Notes: generated from the sequence alone by a model not told the origin. Shown: positions 1 to 4,787, counted from the first letter of the stretch. The stretch: DNA of 5,054 nucleotides from Cyanobacteria bacterium UBA11153 (GCA_003511885.1 DOIX01000114.1:1-5054), one strand, 5' to 3'. Translations and numbers: made by a program.

Positions 1-26
1 CATCCCCGGTCTAAAGACACGGGGTG
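1..26. other. Imperfect hairpin resembling an IS200/IS605-type element end
   Basis: Bases 4-11 (CCCCGGTC) pair with 16-24 (GAC, one bulged A, CGGGG), leaving the loop TAAA. This gives an 8-bp GC-rich stem with a single bulge. From general knowledge, hairpins of this CCCCG...CGGGG form are frequent at the ends of cyanobacterial IS200/IS605 and tnpB elements, where the Y1 transposase recognises them. No transposase or tnpB sequence is in the window, so the element, if real, lies to the left. A transcription terminator for an off-window gene is an alternative, although no T-tract follows. Confidence 0.35.
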
Positions 27-75
27 TTCAACGACTCACCTTATAAGCTGCTGCCCATTTAATTTGGATATCCTC

Positions 76-103
76 ACACCCTACACCCCACACCCCACAC
101 CCC
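76..103. repeat. Tandem heptamer array, four copies of ACACCCY
   Basis: Four head-to-tail 7-base units are present: ACACCCT (76-82), then ACACCCC three times (83-103). On the minus strand this reads as G-runs of 3-4 separated by TGT or TGTA, which satisfies the usual G-quadruplex pattern. The array overlaps the last residues of the minus-strand gene ending at 81. The T of the one variant copy creates that gene's TAG stop. Such short tandem heptamers are a common class of repeat in cyanobacterial genomes. Confidence 0.85.
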
Positions 104-368
104 TTTCCACAAATTTAAGATCTAATCCAGATACACCGCAGCTTAGTTGGGGTTCCAAATCGCAAGCTGGCACTTCTCGACGGGACACTATCCGCAATTC
201 ATGGGGATAGCGGGGACGCGGATCGTCCACTAACCAAATCGGCGGTACCATCATGGCTTCATAACAATCAATCTGATGCAAAACTCCTGGTTGGTTTTTG
301 AGTTCTACTATTGTCCCTGGTAGATACTCAAACATTTCATCCCAATCGATAACTGACTGAGGGTTCAT
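81..368 (-). CDS. Small conserved-looking hypothetical protein, 95 aa
   Basis: I do not recognise this gene. The chosen ATG at 368 is preceded by GGAG (378-381) with a 9-base spacer; a TTG at 383 is open in frame but would put this ribosome site inside the coding region. The first ~72 residues look like a genuine soluble domain: an N-terminal IDWDEMFEYLPG stretch, then a run rich in hydrophobic residues and proline (MMVPPIWLVDDPRPRYPHEL, residues 39-58), then RIVSRREVP. That profile would suit a small beta-rich or SH3-like fold, but this is only an impression. The last few residues (RGVGCGV) are encoded by a heptamer repeat, so the C-terminus has probably been altered by repeat insertion or expansion. 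It lies downstream of, and co-directional with, another small gene (446-694) with a 77-base gap, so the two may be co-transcribed. There is no signal peptide or membrane helix. Confidence 0.6.
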   Translation of the reverse strand: MNPQSVIDWDEMFEYLPGTIVELKNQPGVLHQIDCYEAMMVPPIWLVDDPRPRYPHELRIVSRREVPACDLEPQLSCGVSGLDLKFVERGVGCGV

Positions 369-377
369 CGCACTCAA

Positions 378-381
378 CTCC
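378..381 (-). promoter_or_regulatory. Ribosome binding site fixing the ATG start at 368
   Basis: On the minus strand the bases read GGAG, 9 bases before the ATG at 366-368. This supports ATG 368 over the in-frame TTG at 381-383, which lies immediately upstream of, and overlaps, this site. Confidence 0.5.
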
Positions 382-445
382 AATATCTGTAATTTTTACC
401 TTTTCATGTTTTGCGATCGTTTCATTTCGGATACTAATTGAGGCA

Positions 446-694
446 TCAGCAATAGAAATGGCTTTTATCAAGAACGATTTCACCATAATCTGGGATCCAG
501 GCAATCCAGGTATCTGGGGACTCTGGGCAGAGCAACCTCGCTTCGTCAAAGGCATATTCGCTGGGAGGCTCGATCAACTTTACCCAGGCATCACGGTTGT
601 AGGTGATGTGGCAAACTGGTTTCCAGCCTGAAGCGATCGCAATTTCTAGTCCTGATGTGGGGAGACAAACTCGATCGATTGTTTCAATGGTCAT
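446..694 (-). CDS. Small hypothetical protein, 82 aa (90 aa if started at 718)
   Basis: I do not recognise a named family. Starting at ATG 694 the protein begins MTIETIDRVCLP and ends DKSHFYC. It is soluble in appearance, tryptophan- and proline-rich, with the segments AWVKLIEPPSEY (about residues 36-47), DEARLLCPES (50-59) and DTWIAWIPDYGEIVLD (61-76), and it has four cysteines (10, 28, 56, 82). The alternating hydrophobic pattern suggests several short beta strands. An in-frame ATG at 718 would add MDLKQRKI. I prefer 694 because AGAGAAAG lies just upstream, whereas nothing like a ribosome site precedes 718 closely, but this is a weak choice. A HIP1 octamer (633-640) lies inside the gene, so its base usage is native cyanobacterial. 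It is the first gene of a likely two-gene unit with the small gene at 81-368. No function is proposed. Confidence 0.6.
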   Translation of the reverse strand: MTIETIDRVCLPTSGLEIAIASGWKPVCHITYNRDAWVKLIEPPSEYAFDEARLLCPESPDTWIAWIPDYGEIVLDKSHFYC

Positions 695-880
695 AATCTT
701 TCTCTGTTTCAAATCCATTAAAATTGGTTAAATATACTTCTCCTCAACCCAACTAGGTGACAAGAAGTAAAATAATTTCTGTATTAATTTTTACAAAATT
801 CGAGTAAGATCGGTCAATCACATCAAATAAATTAACAAATCGTGACAAACTCTGGGCTAATGCTGTTCAAAATTTTAGAT

Positions 881-885
881 AAGGA
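881..885 (+). promoter_or_regulatory. Ribosome binding site of the YwiC-like gene
   Basis: AAGGA sits 9 bases before the ATG at 895, a good Shine-Dalgarno match that supports this start. In the divergent 200-bp region upstream (695-894), which is AT-rich, I found a possible -35 (GTGACA, 842-847) but no convincing -10 at the right distance. Confidence 0.6.
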
Positions 886-894
886 CATATTTCA

Positions 895-1752
895 ATGACA
901 CTTTCTCAGCCCAATCCAATCCAAGAAAATGCTGCTTGTGAGTCTCGCTCTTTATCATCTTCTCATGCCCCAGCTTGGTATCGCCCTATATTTTCACCAG
1001 AGCATGGGATCTATGTGATGCTATTTGGATCATTTCTGACAGGAGCGGCGGCAGGAAAGGAGTGGACACTGGCAACTACTCTGGCTTTTGTCTCTGCCTT
1101 TGCAGGATTTCAAGCCGAACATCCGCTCGTGTTACAAATTAAACAGAGACGTAGCTGGAAACCCCGGTTTTTGATCTGGGGTGGAATTTATGCTGGAATA
1201 GCACTGGGCCTTGCTGGTTATCTGTACCTGGAAATACCTCTGTTGCTGTGGTTATATCTGGGCGCGATCGCAGGTTTTGGTATTGATGCTGTTTCGGTGT
1301 TTTATCGCCAGCAAAAATCTGTGACAAATGAATTACTCGCCTTTGCGGCGGTTTGCCTTGCTGCACCGTTTGCCTATATTGTCACAACTGGAAGTTGGAC
1401 GATTTCGGTGTGGGGTTTGTGGTTATTAAACACGCTGTTTTTTAGCAGTGCCATTTTTACGGTGAAACTCCGCAAACCCAAGACGGCATCGCTCATGCCA
1501 GGGTTGATTTATCATGCGATCGCTAGTGGGATAATCGGAATTGTCTGCTACTGTGGCTGGTTGGCTCCCAGCGTTGCGATCGCGTTTGGTGTGGCGCTAC
1601 TCAAGTTTGGCTCGATTCTGGTGTGGCTCAAATGGTATCAAACCACTCCCATTCGCCATGTTGCTATGCTGGAAACGGTTTCTGCACTGCTATTTTTAGC
1701 GATTGTTGCCTTCGCCCTCCTCCCAGCTCATCTCATCCCCAATCTGGGCTAA
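895..1752 (+). CDS. YwiC-like integral membrane protein
   Basis: This 285-residue polytopic membrane protein resembles the YwiC-like family (named after Bacillus subtilis YwiC), whose biochemical role is not established. The family's histidine-glycine signature near the first helix is visible as FSPEHGIYVMLFGSFLTG (residues 33-50). After a ~30-residue polar, serine-rich N-terminus, about nine hydrophobic segments follow, near residues 40-54, 57-72, 92-111, 115-136, 146-163, 168-187, 205-223, 226-245 and 259-279. A basic loop (QIKQRRSWKPR, 81-91) and another (KLRKPK, 191-196) would be cytoplasmic under the positive-inside rule. Other family-like features are QAEHPLVL (73-80), NELLAFAAVCLAAP (145-158), and the late TPIRHVAMLETVSALLF (251-267). 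Length and start (AAGGA ribosome site) look normal and the gene is intact. Three HIP1 octamers (1264, 1516, 1576) lie within it. It stands alone on the plus strand, divergent from the small genes on the left and convergent with the tail-tube gene on the right. Family assignment is from remembered motif similarity only. Confidence 0.8.
   Translation: MTLSQPNPIQENAACESRSLSSSHAPAWYRPIFSPEHGIYVMLFGSFLTGAAAGKEWTLATTLAFVSAFAGFQAEHPLVLQIKQRRSWKPRFLIWGGIYAGIALGLAGYLYLEIPLLLWLYLGAIAGFGIDAVSVFYRQQKSVTNELLAFAAVCLAAPFAYIVTTGSWTISVWGLWLLNTLFFSSAIFTVKLRKPKTASLMPGLIYHAIASGIIGIVCYCGWLAPSVAIAFGVALLKFGSILVWLKWYQTTPIRHVAMLETVSALLFLAIVAFALLPAHLIPNLG
1264..1583. repeat. Three HIP1 octamers (GCGATCGC) inside the YwiC-like gene
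   Basis: Exact GCGATCGC copies occur at 1264-1271, 1516-1523 and 1576-1583. Further copies in the window are at 633-640, 3301-3308 and 4399-4406. This density of HIP1 is a hallmark of many cyanobacterial genomes and is the main basis for placing the window in that phylum. Confidence 0.9.
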
Positions 1753-1761
1753 AGATTACTT

Positions 1762-1780
1762 AGGGTTTGCTGAAAAAGTC
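1762..1780. repeat. Left terminal inverted repeat of the MITE
   Basis: The sequence is AGGGTTTGCTGAAAAAGTC. It matches the reverse complement of 1953-1971 except at two internal A/T positions (12 and 14). It begins 9 bases after the YwiC-like stop codon. Confidence 0.8.
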
Positions 1781-1854
1781 TTTTTGTTCGGGGAGGGTGT
1801 GGGTTTTTTGGTGTGGGGTTTGAAGAGTTTTCTGGAAGGCAATTTTCTAGTTTA

Positions 1855-1911
1855 AGTTAAAAAGTGTATGAATTGTGAGGAGTTAAACTCCTATTCTTGG
1901 TACTTTTAACT
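1855..1911. other. Nested hairpin in the centre of the MITE
   Basis: The outer stem is AGTTAAAA (1855-1862) with TTTTAACT (1904-1911), 8 perfect pairs, continued by GT/AC after one bulged A. Inside it, AGGAGTT (1878-1884) and AACTCCT (1886-1892) form a second perfect 7-bp stem around a single base. A transcript from either neighbouring gene would fold here, so the element could protect a 3' end or assist termination. Confidence 0.6.
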
Positions 1912-1952
1912 AACTGCTATTGAGCTTTTCGCTCATTGCCGTCAAGGTTAAT

Positions 1953-1971
1953 GACTTATACAGCAAACCCT
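1953..1971. repeat. Right terminal inverted repeat of the MITE
   Basis: The sequence is GACTTATACAGCAAACCCT, the near-perfect inverse of 1762-1780. It is followed by ACTT (1972-1975), the second copy of the flanking duplication. Confidence 0.8.
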
Positions 1972-2025
1972 ACTTATAGTTTGTAATTTCACGGAAAAAT
2001 ACGGAAATTTGAATTTAAACAATAC

Positions 2026-2038
2026 AGCGGTTTCCGCT
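2026..2038 (-). terminator. Small hairpin downstream of the tail-tube gene, weak terminator candidate
   Basis: AGCGG and CCGCT pair around a 3-base loop, starting 20 bases beyond the tail-tube gene's stop on the minus strand. The stem is only 5 bp and is followed by GTATTGTTT rather than a clean T-tract, so termination here would be inefficient. The MITE hairpin further on may contribute. Confidence 0.3.
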
Positions 2039-2057
2039 CTGATGAGGTACAGTCAAT

Positions 2058-2555
2058 CTAGTTTCCAGGGAAAGATCCTGAAGCATCCCGTTGGACTTTT
2101 GTAGACGCACCACCACCTTGTTTAGCGACAACTTTCAACCCTTCATAAGCTAACGTCAACTCCTCAATTGCCACTGCATTAGAATTAGCCTGTAAAGCAG
2201 CGGTTTTCCAAGCAACGGGTACTGCACCTGTTAATGTCCAACATTGCATTGTTTCCCCGGCTTGGTTAAAAACCAAAATATTGATATTACGCCGTTCTTT
2301 TTTACCGGGACTAAGGGTATTATTAATCCAATTCCAGAATATTGTATTATCAGTAATTCCTCGCTTCAGCGTGACATCGTTAAATTTGGCTTGTTTGAGG
2401 AAAATACGCTGCTGATTGTTAACTCCGCCTTCTGAGAAGACTTCTTTATCTATTTGCACTCCAAAACCAGAACATTCACTAAAAGAGGCACTAAGTTGAC
2501 TCTCAATTTCTACATAAAAATGATTGGCTGTAACGTAGTTTGTTTGGTCAGTCAT
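2058..2555 (-). CDS. Phage tail-tube protein, gp19 family (contractile injection system inner tube)
   Basis: This 165-residue protein belongs to the T4 gp19-like tail-tube family (Pfam PF06841). Members stack as hexameric rings to form the inner tube of contractile phage tails and of phage-derived injection systems, including those of cyanobacteria. Family signatures in order are NHFYVEIESQLSASFSECSGF (residues 11-31, first strands), VFSEGGVNNQQRIFLKQAKF (39-58), VTLKRGITDNTIFWNW (61-76), RRNINILVFNQAGE (88-101), WTLTGAVPVAWKTAALQA (106-123) and the closing AIEELTLAYEGLKVV (129-143). A polar 22-residue tail follows. The length is typical and the gene is intact. ATG 2555 is chosen over an in-frame TTG at 2570 because GAGG lies 9 bases before it. 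No sheath, baseplate, spike or AAA+ gene is in the window, so it appears as an orphan tube gene; its partners may be beyond the window or elsewhere in the genome. The CHASE2 gene upstream is in the same direction, but 267 repeat-filled bases lie between them, arguing against an operon. Confidence 0.88.
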   Translation of the reverse strand: MTDQTNYVTANHFYVEIESQLSASFSECSGFGVQIDKEVFSEGGVNNQQRIFLKQAKFNDVTLKRGITDNTIFWNWINNTLSPGKKERRNINILVFNQAGETMQCWTLTGAVPVAWKTAALQANSNAVAIEELTLAYEGLKVVAKQGGGASTKVQRDASGSFPGN

Positions 2556-2564
2556 GAGTATAAC

Positions 2565-2568
2565 CCTC
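2565..2568 (-). promoter_or_regulatory. Ribosome binding site fixing the tail-tube start at 2555
   Basis: The minus strand reads GAGG, 9 bases before ATG 2555. The site immediately follows, and partly overlaps, the alternative TTG (2568-2570), which makes translation from that TTG unlikely. Confidence 0.6.
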
Positions 2569-2578
2569 AATAATTTTG

Positions 2579-2584
2579 ATTATA
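2579..2584 (-). promoter_or_regulatory. Candidate -10 element of the tail-tube gene
   Basis: On the minus strand these bases read TATAAT, a perfect -10 hexamer, 23 bases before the ATG. At 17-base spacing the -35 position falls at 2602-2607, inside the heptamer array, and reads CCCTAG, which does not resemble TTGACA. If this is the promoter it would need an activator or an alternative sigma factor, or the array replaced an original -35. Confidence 0.4.
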
Positions 2585-2590
2585 TAGCAA

Positions 2591-2621
2591 GGGACTAGGG
2601 ACTAGGGGCTAGGGGCTAGGG
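2591..2621. repeat. Tandem heptamer array, GGGACTA x2 + GGGGCTA x2, G-quadruplex-capable
   Basis: GGGACTA occurs at 2591-2597 and 2598-2604, GGGGCTA at 2605-2611 and 2612-2618, then GGG. On the plus strand this gives five G-runs of 3-4 bases separated by loops of 3-4 bases, a textbook G-quadruplex pattern. The array lies directly upstream of the candidate -10 of the tail-tube gene, with the G-rich strand being the template strand for that gene. Confidence 0.9.
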
Positions 2622-2667
2622 AAGAAAGCTGTAAAATGAAGGGTTTGAGGAATTGAGAATGTCGAGG

Positions 2668-2690
2668 CCGCCCTGGCGGTTGCTATAGCA
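2668..2690. other. GC-rich hairpin next to a 10-bp perfect palindrome
   Basis: CCGCC (2668-2672) and GGCGG (2675-2679) form a 5-bp stem around CT. Two bases on, TGCTATAGCA (2681-2690) is a perfect 10-bp palindrome. They lie in the gap between the CHASE2 and tail-tube genes, which has no coding potential that I can see. Function is unknown; it may be a remnant of a small mobile repeat or a protein-binding site. Confidence 0.35.
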
Positions 2691-2757
2691 GCGGATAGTT
2701 GACAGTCGTTTGGGCTAGATCGCACCCTTTACTCAGGAAGGCTTCTCGGTTCTATTC

Positions 2758-2777
2758 ATCAAGTTATTCATCTTGAT
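2758..2777. other. Inverted repeat downstream of the CHASE2 gene
   Basis: ATCAAG (2758-2763) pairs with CTTGAT (2772-2777) across an 8-base loop. It is 46 bases past the CHASE2 stop codon on the minus strand. The stem is AT-rich with no T-tract, so it is at best a poor terminator. Confidence 0.25.
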
Positions 2778-2803
2778 ACCGATGTGGCAGTTGTTATACT
2801 TTT

Positions 2804-2831
2804 ACCTCTCACCTCTCACCTTTCATCTTTC
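2804..2831. repeat. Tandem heptamer array, ACCTCTC-type, entering the CHASE2 gene
   Basis: Units are ACCTCTC (2804-2810, 2811-2817), ACCTTTC (2818-2824) and ATCTTTC (2825-2831), gradually decaying. The array overlaps the 3' end of the CHASE2 gene: its last codons (GAA AGA TGA on the minus strand) are repeat units, and the stop codon at 2823-2825 is part of the array. It has a different unit from the arrays at 76-103 and 2591-2621. Confidence 0.8.
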
Positions 2832-4472
2832 ATCTAAAGAAACTGGAGTGGTTGGTGTCTCTTCTGGAGTCTCGATAATTAATCCCTCGTTCCCATGATT
2901 TTCGTTACTCCTTAACTTCTGATATTTCTGCGGCTCTATCCTATCTGTTTCGGCGGTTTTTGCTTCTTGAGTAATTGGTGTTTCTTCTAAGGTTTCCTCC
3001 TGGGGTAAATCTAGATCTTGAGTATGGGTGTTTTCGATCGAGACTTGACCTTCCTTAGCTCTTTGTTTTAAGCTGTGGAATGTTTTTATTTCTGTAATTT
3101 TGTCCTCTTGTGCTGTTAATTCGTCAGCCTCGCTCTCAAGGTCAATACTCAATAGTTTCTTGATGGCTTGGATAAAGGTATTGCTGTATGTATCGATTAA
3201 CATCACCGCCCCTGTGGTTACCACCAATCCCAATCCTGCCGGAATTAAAGGAATCCAACCAGATTTGAGGAAGAGAAAATAGCTAACACCAGATAAAATT
3301 GCGATCGCGCCCCCACTCCCTAGGATAACGAATATGGGACGGCGGATCGTCCCGGCGAGGCTTCCTCCCACTATGGACCAGGCCAAAATCCACCAAACTT
3401 CACCCCCAAAACTCCAATACCAAATTAATGGTCGATTATCCCAAACTGCACTGATAATTTGACTGACAATATGAGCGTGAACTACTACCCCTGGCATTTC
3501 TATTCTATCTCGCTCTCCTGGACTGTAGGGGGTGGGAAAGTCGTCATTTTTGGTTGTGGCAGTGTAACCCAGCATCACGATCCGATCTTTGACTGAAGCC
3601 GGATTTATTTTTCCCTCTAAAACATCGGTGAGTCTGACTTGGGGAATGGCATTTTCACCCGATCTATAGTTAATCAAGATCTGGTAATCTGGTGGTGCTA
3701 GATTCCGGTATCCTCCTGCATTATTTTCTAGGTGTTTTAATAAAGTTGAGCCTAATCTGATGTCACCCTGATTTGGGCCTTCTTCTACAGGCTCGGCGAT
3801 GATATTATCTTTTTCTAAGTAAAGGAGTGCGACATTAAATGCTAAGGATAGTAGTTGGTTTTCTGGATCTGCATAATTACATAAGTGAATATTTTCTACT
3901 GCTCCTTTGGGAGTTGTCGGCGTGGACACTAAAATAGCGCGACGCATGATAATATCTGGATCTTGCGGGAAATCTGCAAAACCAACCCGCTCTTTTGGGA
4001 CTCCTGGTGCGGCGGCGGCTCCGGGTTCGTTTTCTGAACTTAGTTTACAACCAGCTATGATATTTTCGTTATTTTTCAGTATTTTAATTAATTCTTGACG
4101 ACCTTCGCCTATGGGTACATCTCGCAAGACATCAATTCCGATTGCCCTGGGTTCGTATTCTTGGATTTTATTTAAAAATTTTGCCATGGTAGCATCTGAT
4201 ATGGAAGCTTCCTTAAGTTTCTGAATGTCTTCCTCTGAAATCCCTACGACTAAAATGCGGTTATCAGGTTCTTCTGGAGGACGGGAACGGATAAACTGGT
4301 CATATACACGAAGTTCAAATCCTTCTAAGTAGCCAAGTTGTCGTACTCCCACTATCGCTCCTGTAACGATCGCACTAGTGAGAATCGCTCCTCCAATTGC
4401 GATCGCAATTCTGAGGGGATTATGCTCCTTGGAGAAGAGAAAACTGATTTTTTCAGACACTTGAAAACTCAT
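2823..4472 (-). CDS. CHASE2-domain membrane sensor protein without a recognisable output domain
   Basis: The 549-residue protein has the CHASE2 layout (Pfam PF05226): a short cytoplasmic N-terminus, one membrane helix (about 21-43), an extracytoplasmic sensor domain (about 50-345), then three closely spaced helices (about 359-375, 380-402, 405-426). Typical CHASE2 elements are ELRVYDQFIRSRPP (53-66), NRILVVGISEEDI (71-83), PRAIGIDV (108-115), GFADFPQDPDIIMRRAIL (164-181), ILINYR (265-270), KDRIVMLGYTA (295-305) and MPGVVVHAHIVSQII (326-340). CHASE2 domains sense unknown extracytoplasmic signals and normally feed an adenylate cyclase, kinase or GGDEF module placed after the last helix. Here residues 428-549 form a charged, low-complexity tail rich in Glu, Thr and Pro (such as EETLEETPITQEAKTAETD) with no catalytic motif. 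The protein may signal through a partner, or may have lost its output domain. The start has GAGGA 12 bases upstream (4485-4489), slightly far. The gene contains HIP1 copies at 3301 and 4399, and its stop codon lies in a heptamer array. Confidence 0.88.
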   Translation of the reverse strand: MSFQVSEKISFLFSKEHNPLRIAIAIGGAILTSAIVTGAIVGVRQLGYLEGFELRVYDQFIRSRPPEEPDNRILVVGISEEDIQKLKEASISDATMAKFLNKIQEYEPRAIGIDVLRDVPIGEGRQELIKILKNNENIIAGCKLSSENEPGAAAAPGVPKERVGFADFPQDPDIIMRRAILVSTPTTPKGAVENIHLCNYADPENQLLSLAFNVALLYLEKDNIIAEPVEEGPNQGDIRLGSTLLKHLENNAGGYRNLAPPDYQILINYRSGENAIPQVRLTDVLEGKINPASVKDRIVMLGYTATTKNDDFPTPYSPGERDRIEMPGVVVHAHIVSQIISAVWDNRPLIWYWSFGGEVWWILAWSIVGGSLAGTIRRPIFVILGSGGAIAILSGVSYFLFLKSGWIPLIPAGLGLVVTTGAVMLIDTYSNTFIQAIKKLLSIDLESEADELTAQEDKITEIKTFHSLKQRAKEGQVSIENTHTQDLDLPQEETLEETPITQEAKTAETDRIEPQKYQKLRSNENHGNEGLIIETPEETPTTPVSLDER

Positions 4473-4484
4473 ATTAGTGTTGAT

Positions 4485-4489
4485 TCCTC
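4485..4489 (-). promoter_or_regulatory. Ribosome binding site of the CHASE2 gene
   Basis: The minus strand reads GAGGA, 12 bases before ATG 4472. The match is good but the spacing is longer than usual. No in-frame start lies nearer to it, since the open frame begins at this ATG. Confidence 0.4.
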
Positions 4490-4518
4490 ATCTTTTGATT
4501 GTTTTTTTGGGGATAGAT

Positions 4519-4546
4519 CGAAGATTATTTTTTTATTGGATCTTCG
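4519..4546. promoter_or_regulatory. Hairpin in the probable CHASE2 leader
   Basis: CGAAGAT (4519-4525) and ATCTTCG (4540-4546) form a perfect 7-bp stem around a 14-base A/T-rich loop. It lies 47-74 bases before the CHASE2 start codon, within reach of the 5' untranslated leader if transcription starts near the TTGACA at 4560-4565. It could affect transcript stability or bind a protein; there is no direct evidence for either. Confidence 0.35.
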
Positions 4547-4556
4547 TTGAAAATAG

Positions 4557-4609
4557 TCTTGTCAAATAATTGTTGTTTATTCTTGACAAAAATTAGGCAT
4601 GTCTTGACA
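4557..4609. repeat. Three spaced TCTTG(A/T)CA motifs
   Basis: TCTTGTCA occurs at 4557-4564 and TCTTGACA at 4581-4588 and 4602-4609. The two identical copies are 21 bases apart, about two helical turns, so a protein could contact both on one DNA face. Looser relatives lie further right (TCTTAGCC at 4679-4686, TCTTGGCA at 4718-4725). Some of these contain TTGACA and so mimic -35 boxes; the one at 4583-4588 has CATAAT at 4608-4613, but with a 19-base spacer and no plus-strand gene after it. Confidence 0.45.
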
Positions 4610-4762
4610 TAATCTCATCATCTTTAAAATTAGTAATCTACTGAAATATCCTGTCAGCAACTTTGAGTTTATTTAGGCTCTTAGCCAAAAAATAATTGAT
4701 TTTTAGTTCATTTATCCTCTTGGCAAGAAAATGAGCGATCGATTATTATTCAAAACTATCCA

Positions 4763-4787
4763 CCCCACCCCTACACCCTCGCCCCCC
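4763..4787. repeat. C-rich tract, G-quadruplex-capable on the minus strand
   Basis: C-runs of 4, 4, 3 and 6 bases are separated by 1-4 bases, giving a G-quadruplex pattern on the minus strand. The middle part (CCCCTACACCC) resembles the heptamer array at 76-103, suggesting a decayed copy of the same repeat family. It is about 290 bases upstream of the CHASE2 start. Confidence 0.55.

Larger units (their letters stand above)
1762..1971. mobile_element. MITE-like non-autonomous element, ~210 bp
   Basis: The left end AGGGTTTGCTGAAAAAGTC (1762-1780) and the reverse complement of the right end (1953-1971) match at 17 of 19 positions, with the outer 11 identical. The flanks ACTT (1758-1761 and 1972-1975) form a direct repeat. 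Because the ends are A/T, the duplication can also be read as 6 bp, TACTTA (1757-1762 and 1971-1976), around ends beginning GGGTTTGCTG. The interior has no open frame of useful length but is highly structured (nested hairpin at 1855-1911, small stem at 1921-1935). This fits a miniature inverted-repeat transposable element moved by a transposase elsewhere in the genome; an IS4-superfamily parent is only a guess. It was inserted 5-10 bases after the YwiC-like stop codon, in the gap between two convergent genes, where it would do little harm and may act in transcript termination. Confidence 0.75.

Noticed and set aside
76..103. Heptamer array as a CRISPR array
   Set aside because: The units are 7 bases and contiguous, with no spacers. 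The same holds for 2591-2621 and 2804-2831.
337..555. A 72-codon minus-strand frame overlapping both small genes and spanning the gap between them
   Set aside because: It overlaps the 3' end of one gene and the 5' end of the next. Its start lies within the better-supported gene at 446-694. A frameshift joining the two genes is conceivable, but the gene at 81-368 has its own ribosome site and ATG.
1139..1366. A 75-codon minus-strand frame inside the YwiC-like gene
   Set aside because: It is antisense to a well-supported membrane protein and has no recognisable features.
1773..1785. AAAAAGTCTTTTT after the YwiC-like gene as an intrinsic terminator
   Set aside because: The palindrome has a one-base centre and an all-A/T stem apart from one pair, so it cannot form a stable terminator hairpin. 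It is better explained as part of the MITE end.
1790..1818. G-quadruplex in the left part of the MITE
   Set aside because: G-runs are present, but the last loop is about 11 bases, beyond the usual limit, so the pattern is weak.
2244..2435. Plus-strand frame antisense to the tail-tube gene
   Set aside because: It is a shadow of a clear gp19-family coding region.
4338..4550. A 70-codon plus-strand frame across the start of the CHASE2 gene
   Set aside because: It is antisense to the CHASE2 N-terminus and has an unnatural composition (Ser/Arg/Asn-rich) with no ribosome site noted.
4583..4613. Plus-strand promoter, TTGACA with CATAAT
   Set aside because: The spacer is 19 bases and no plus-strand gene follows in the remaining 440 bases.
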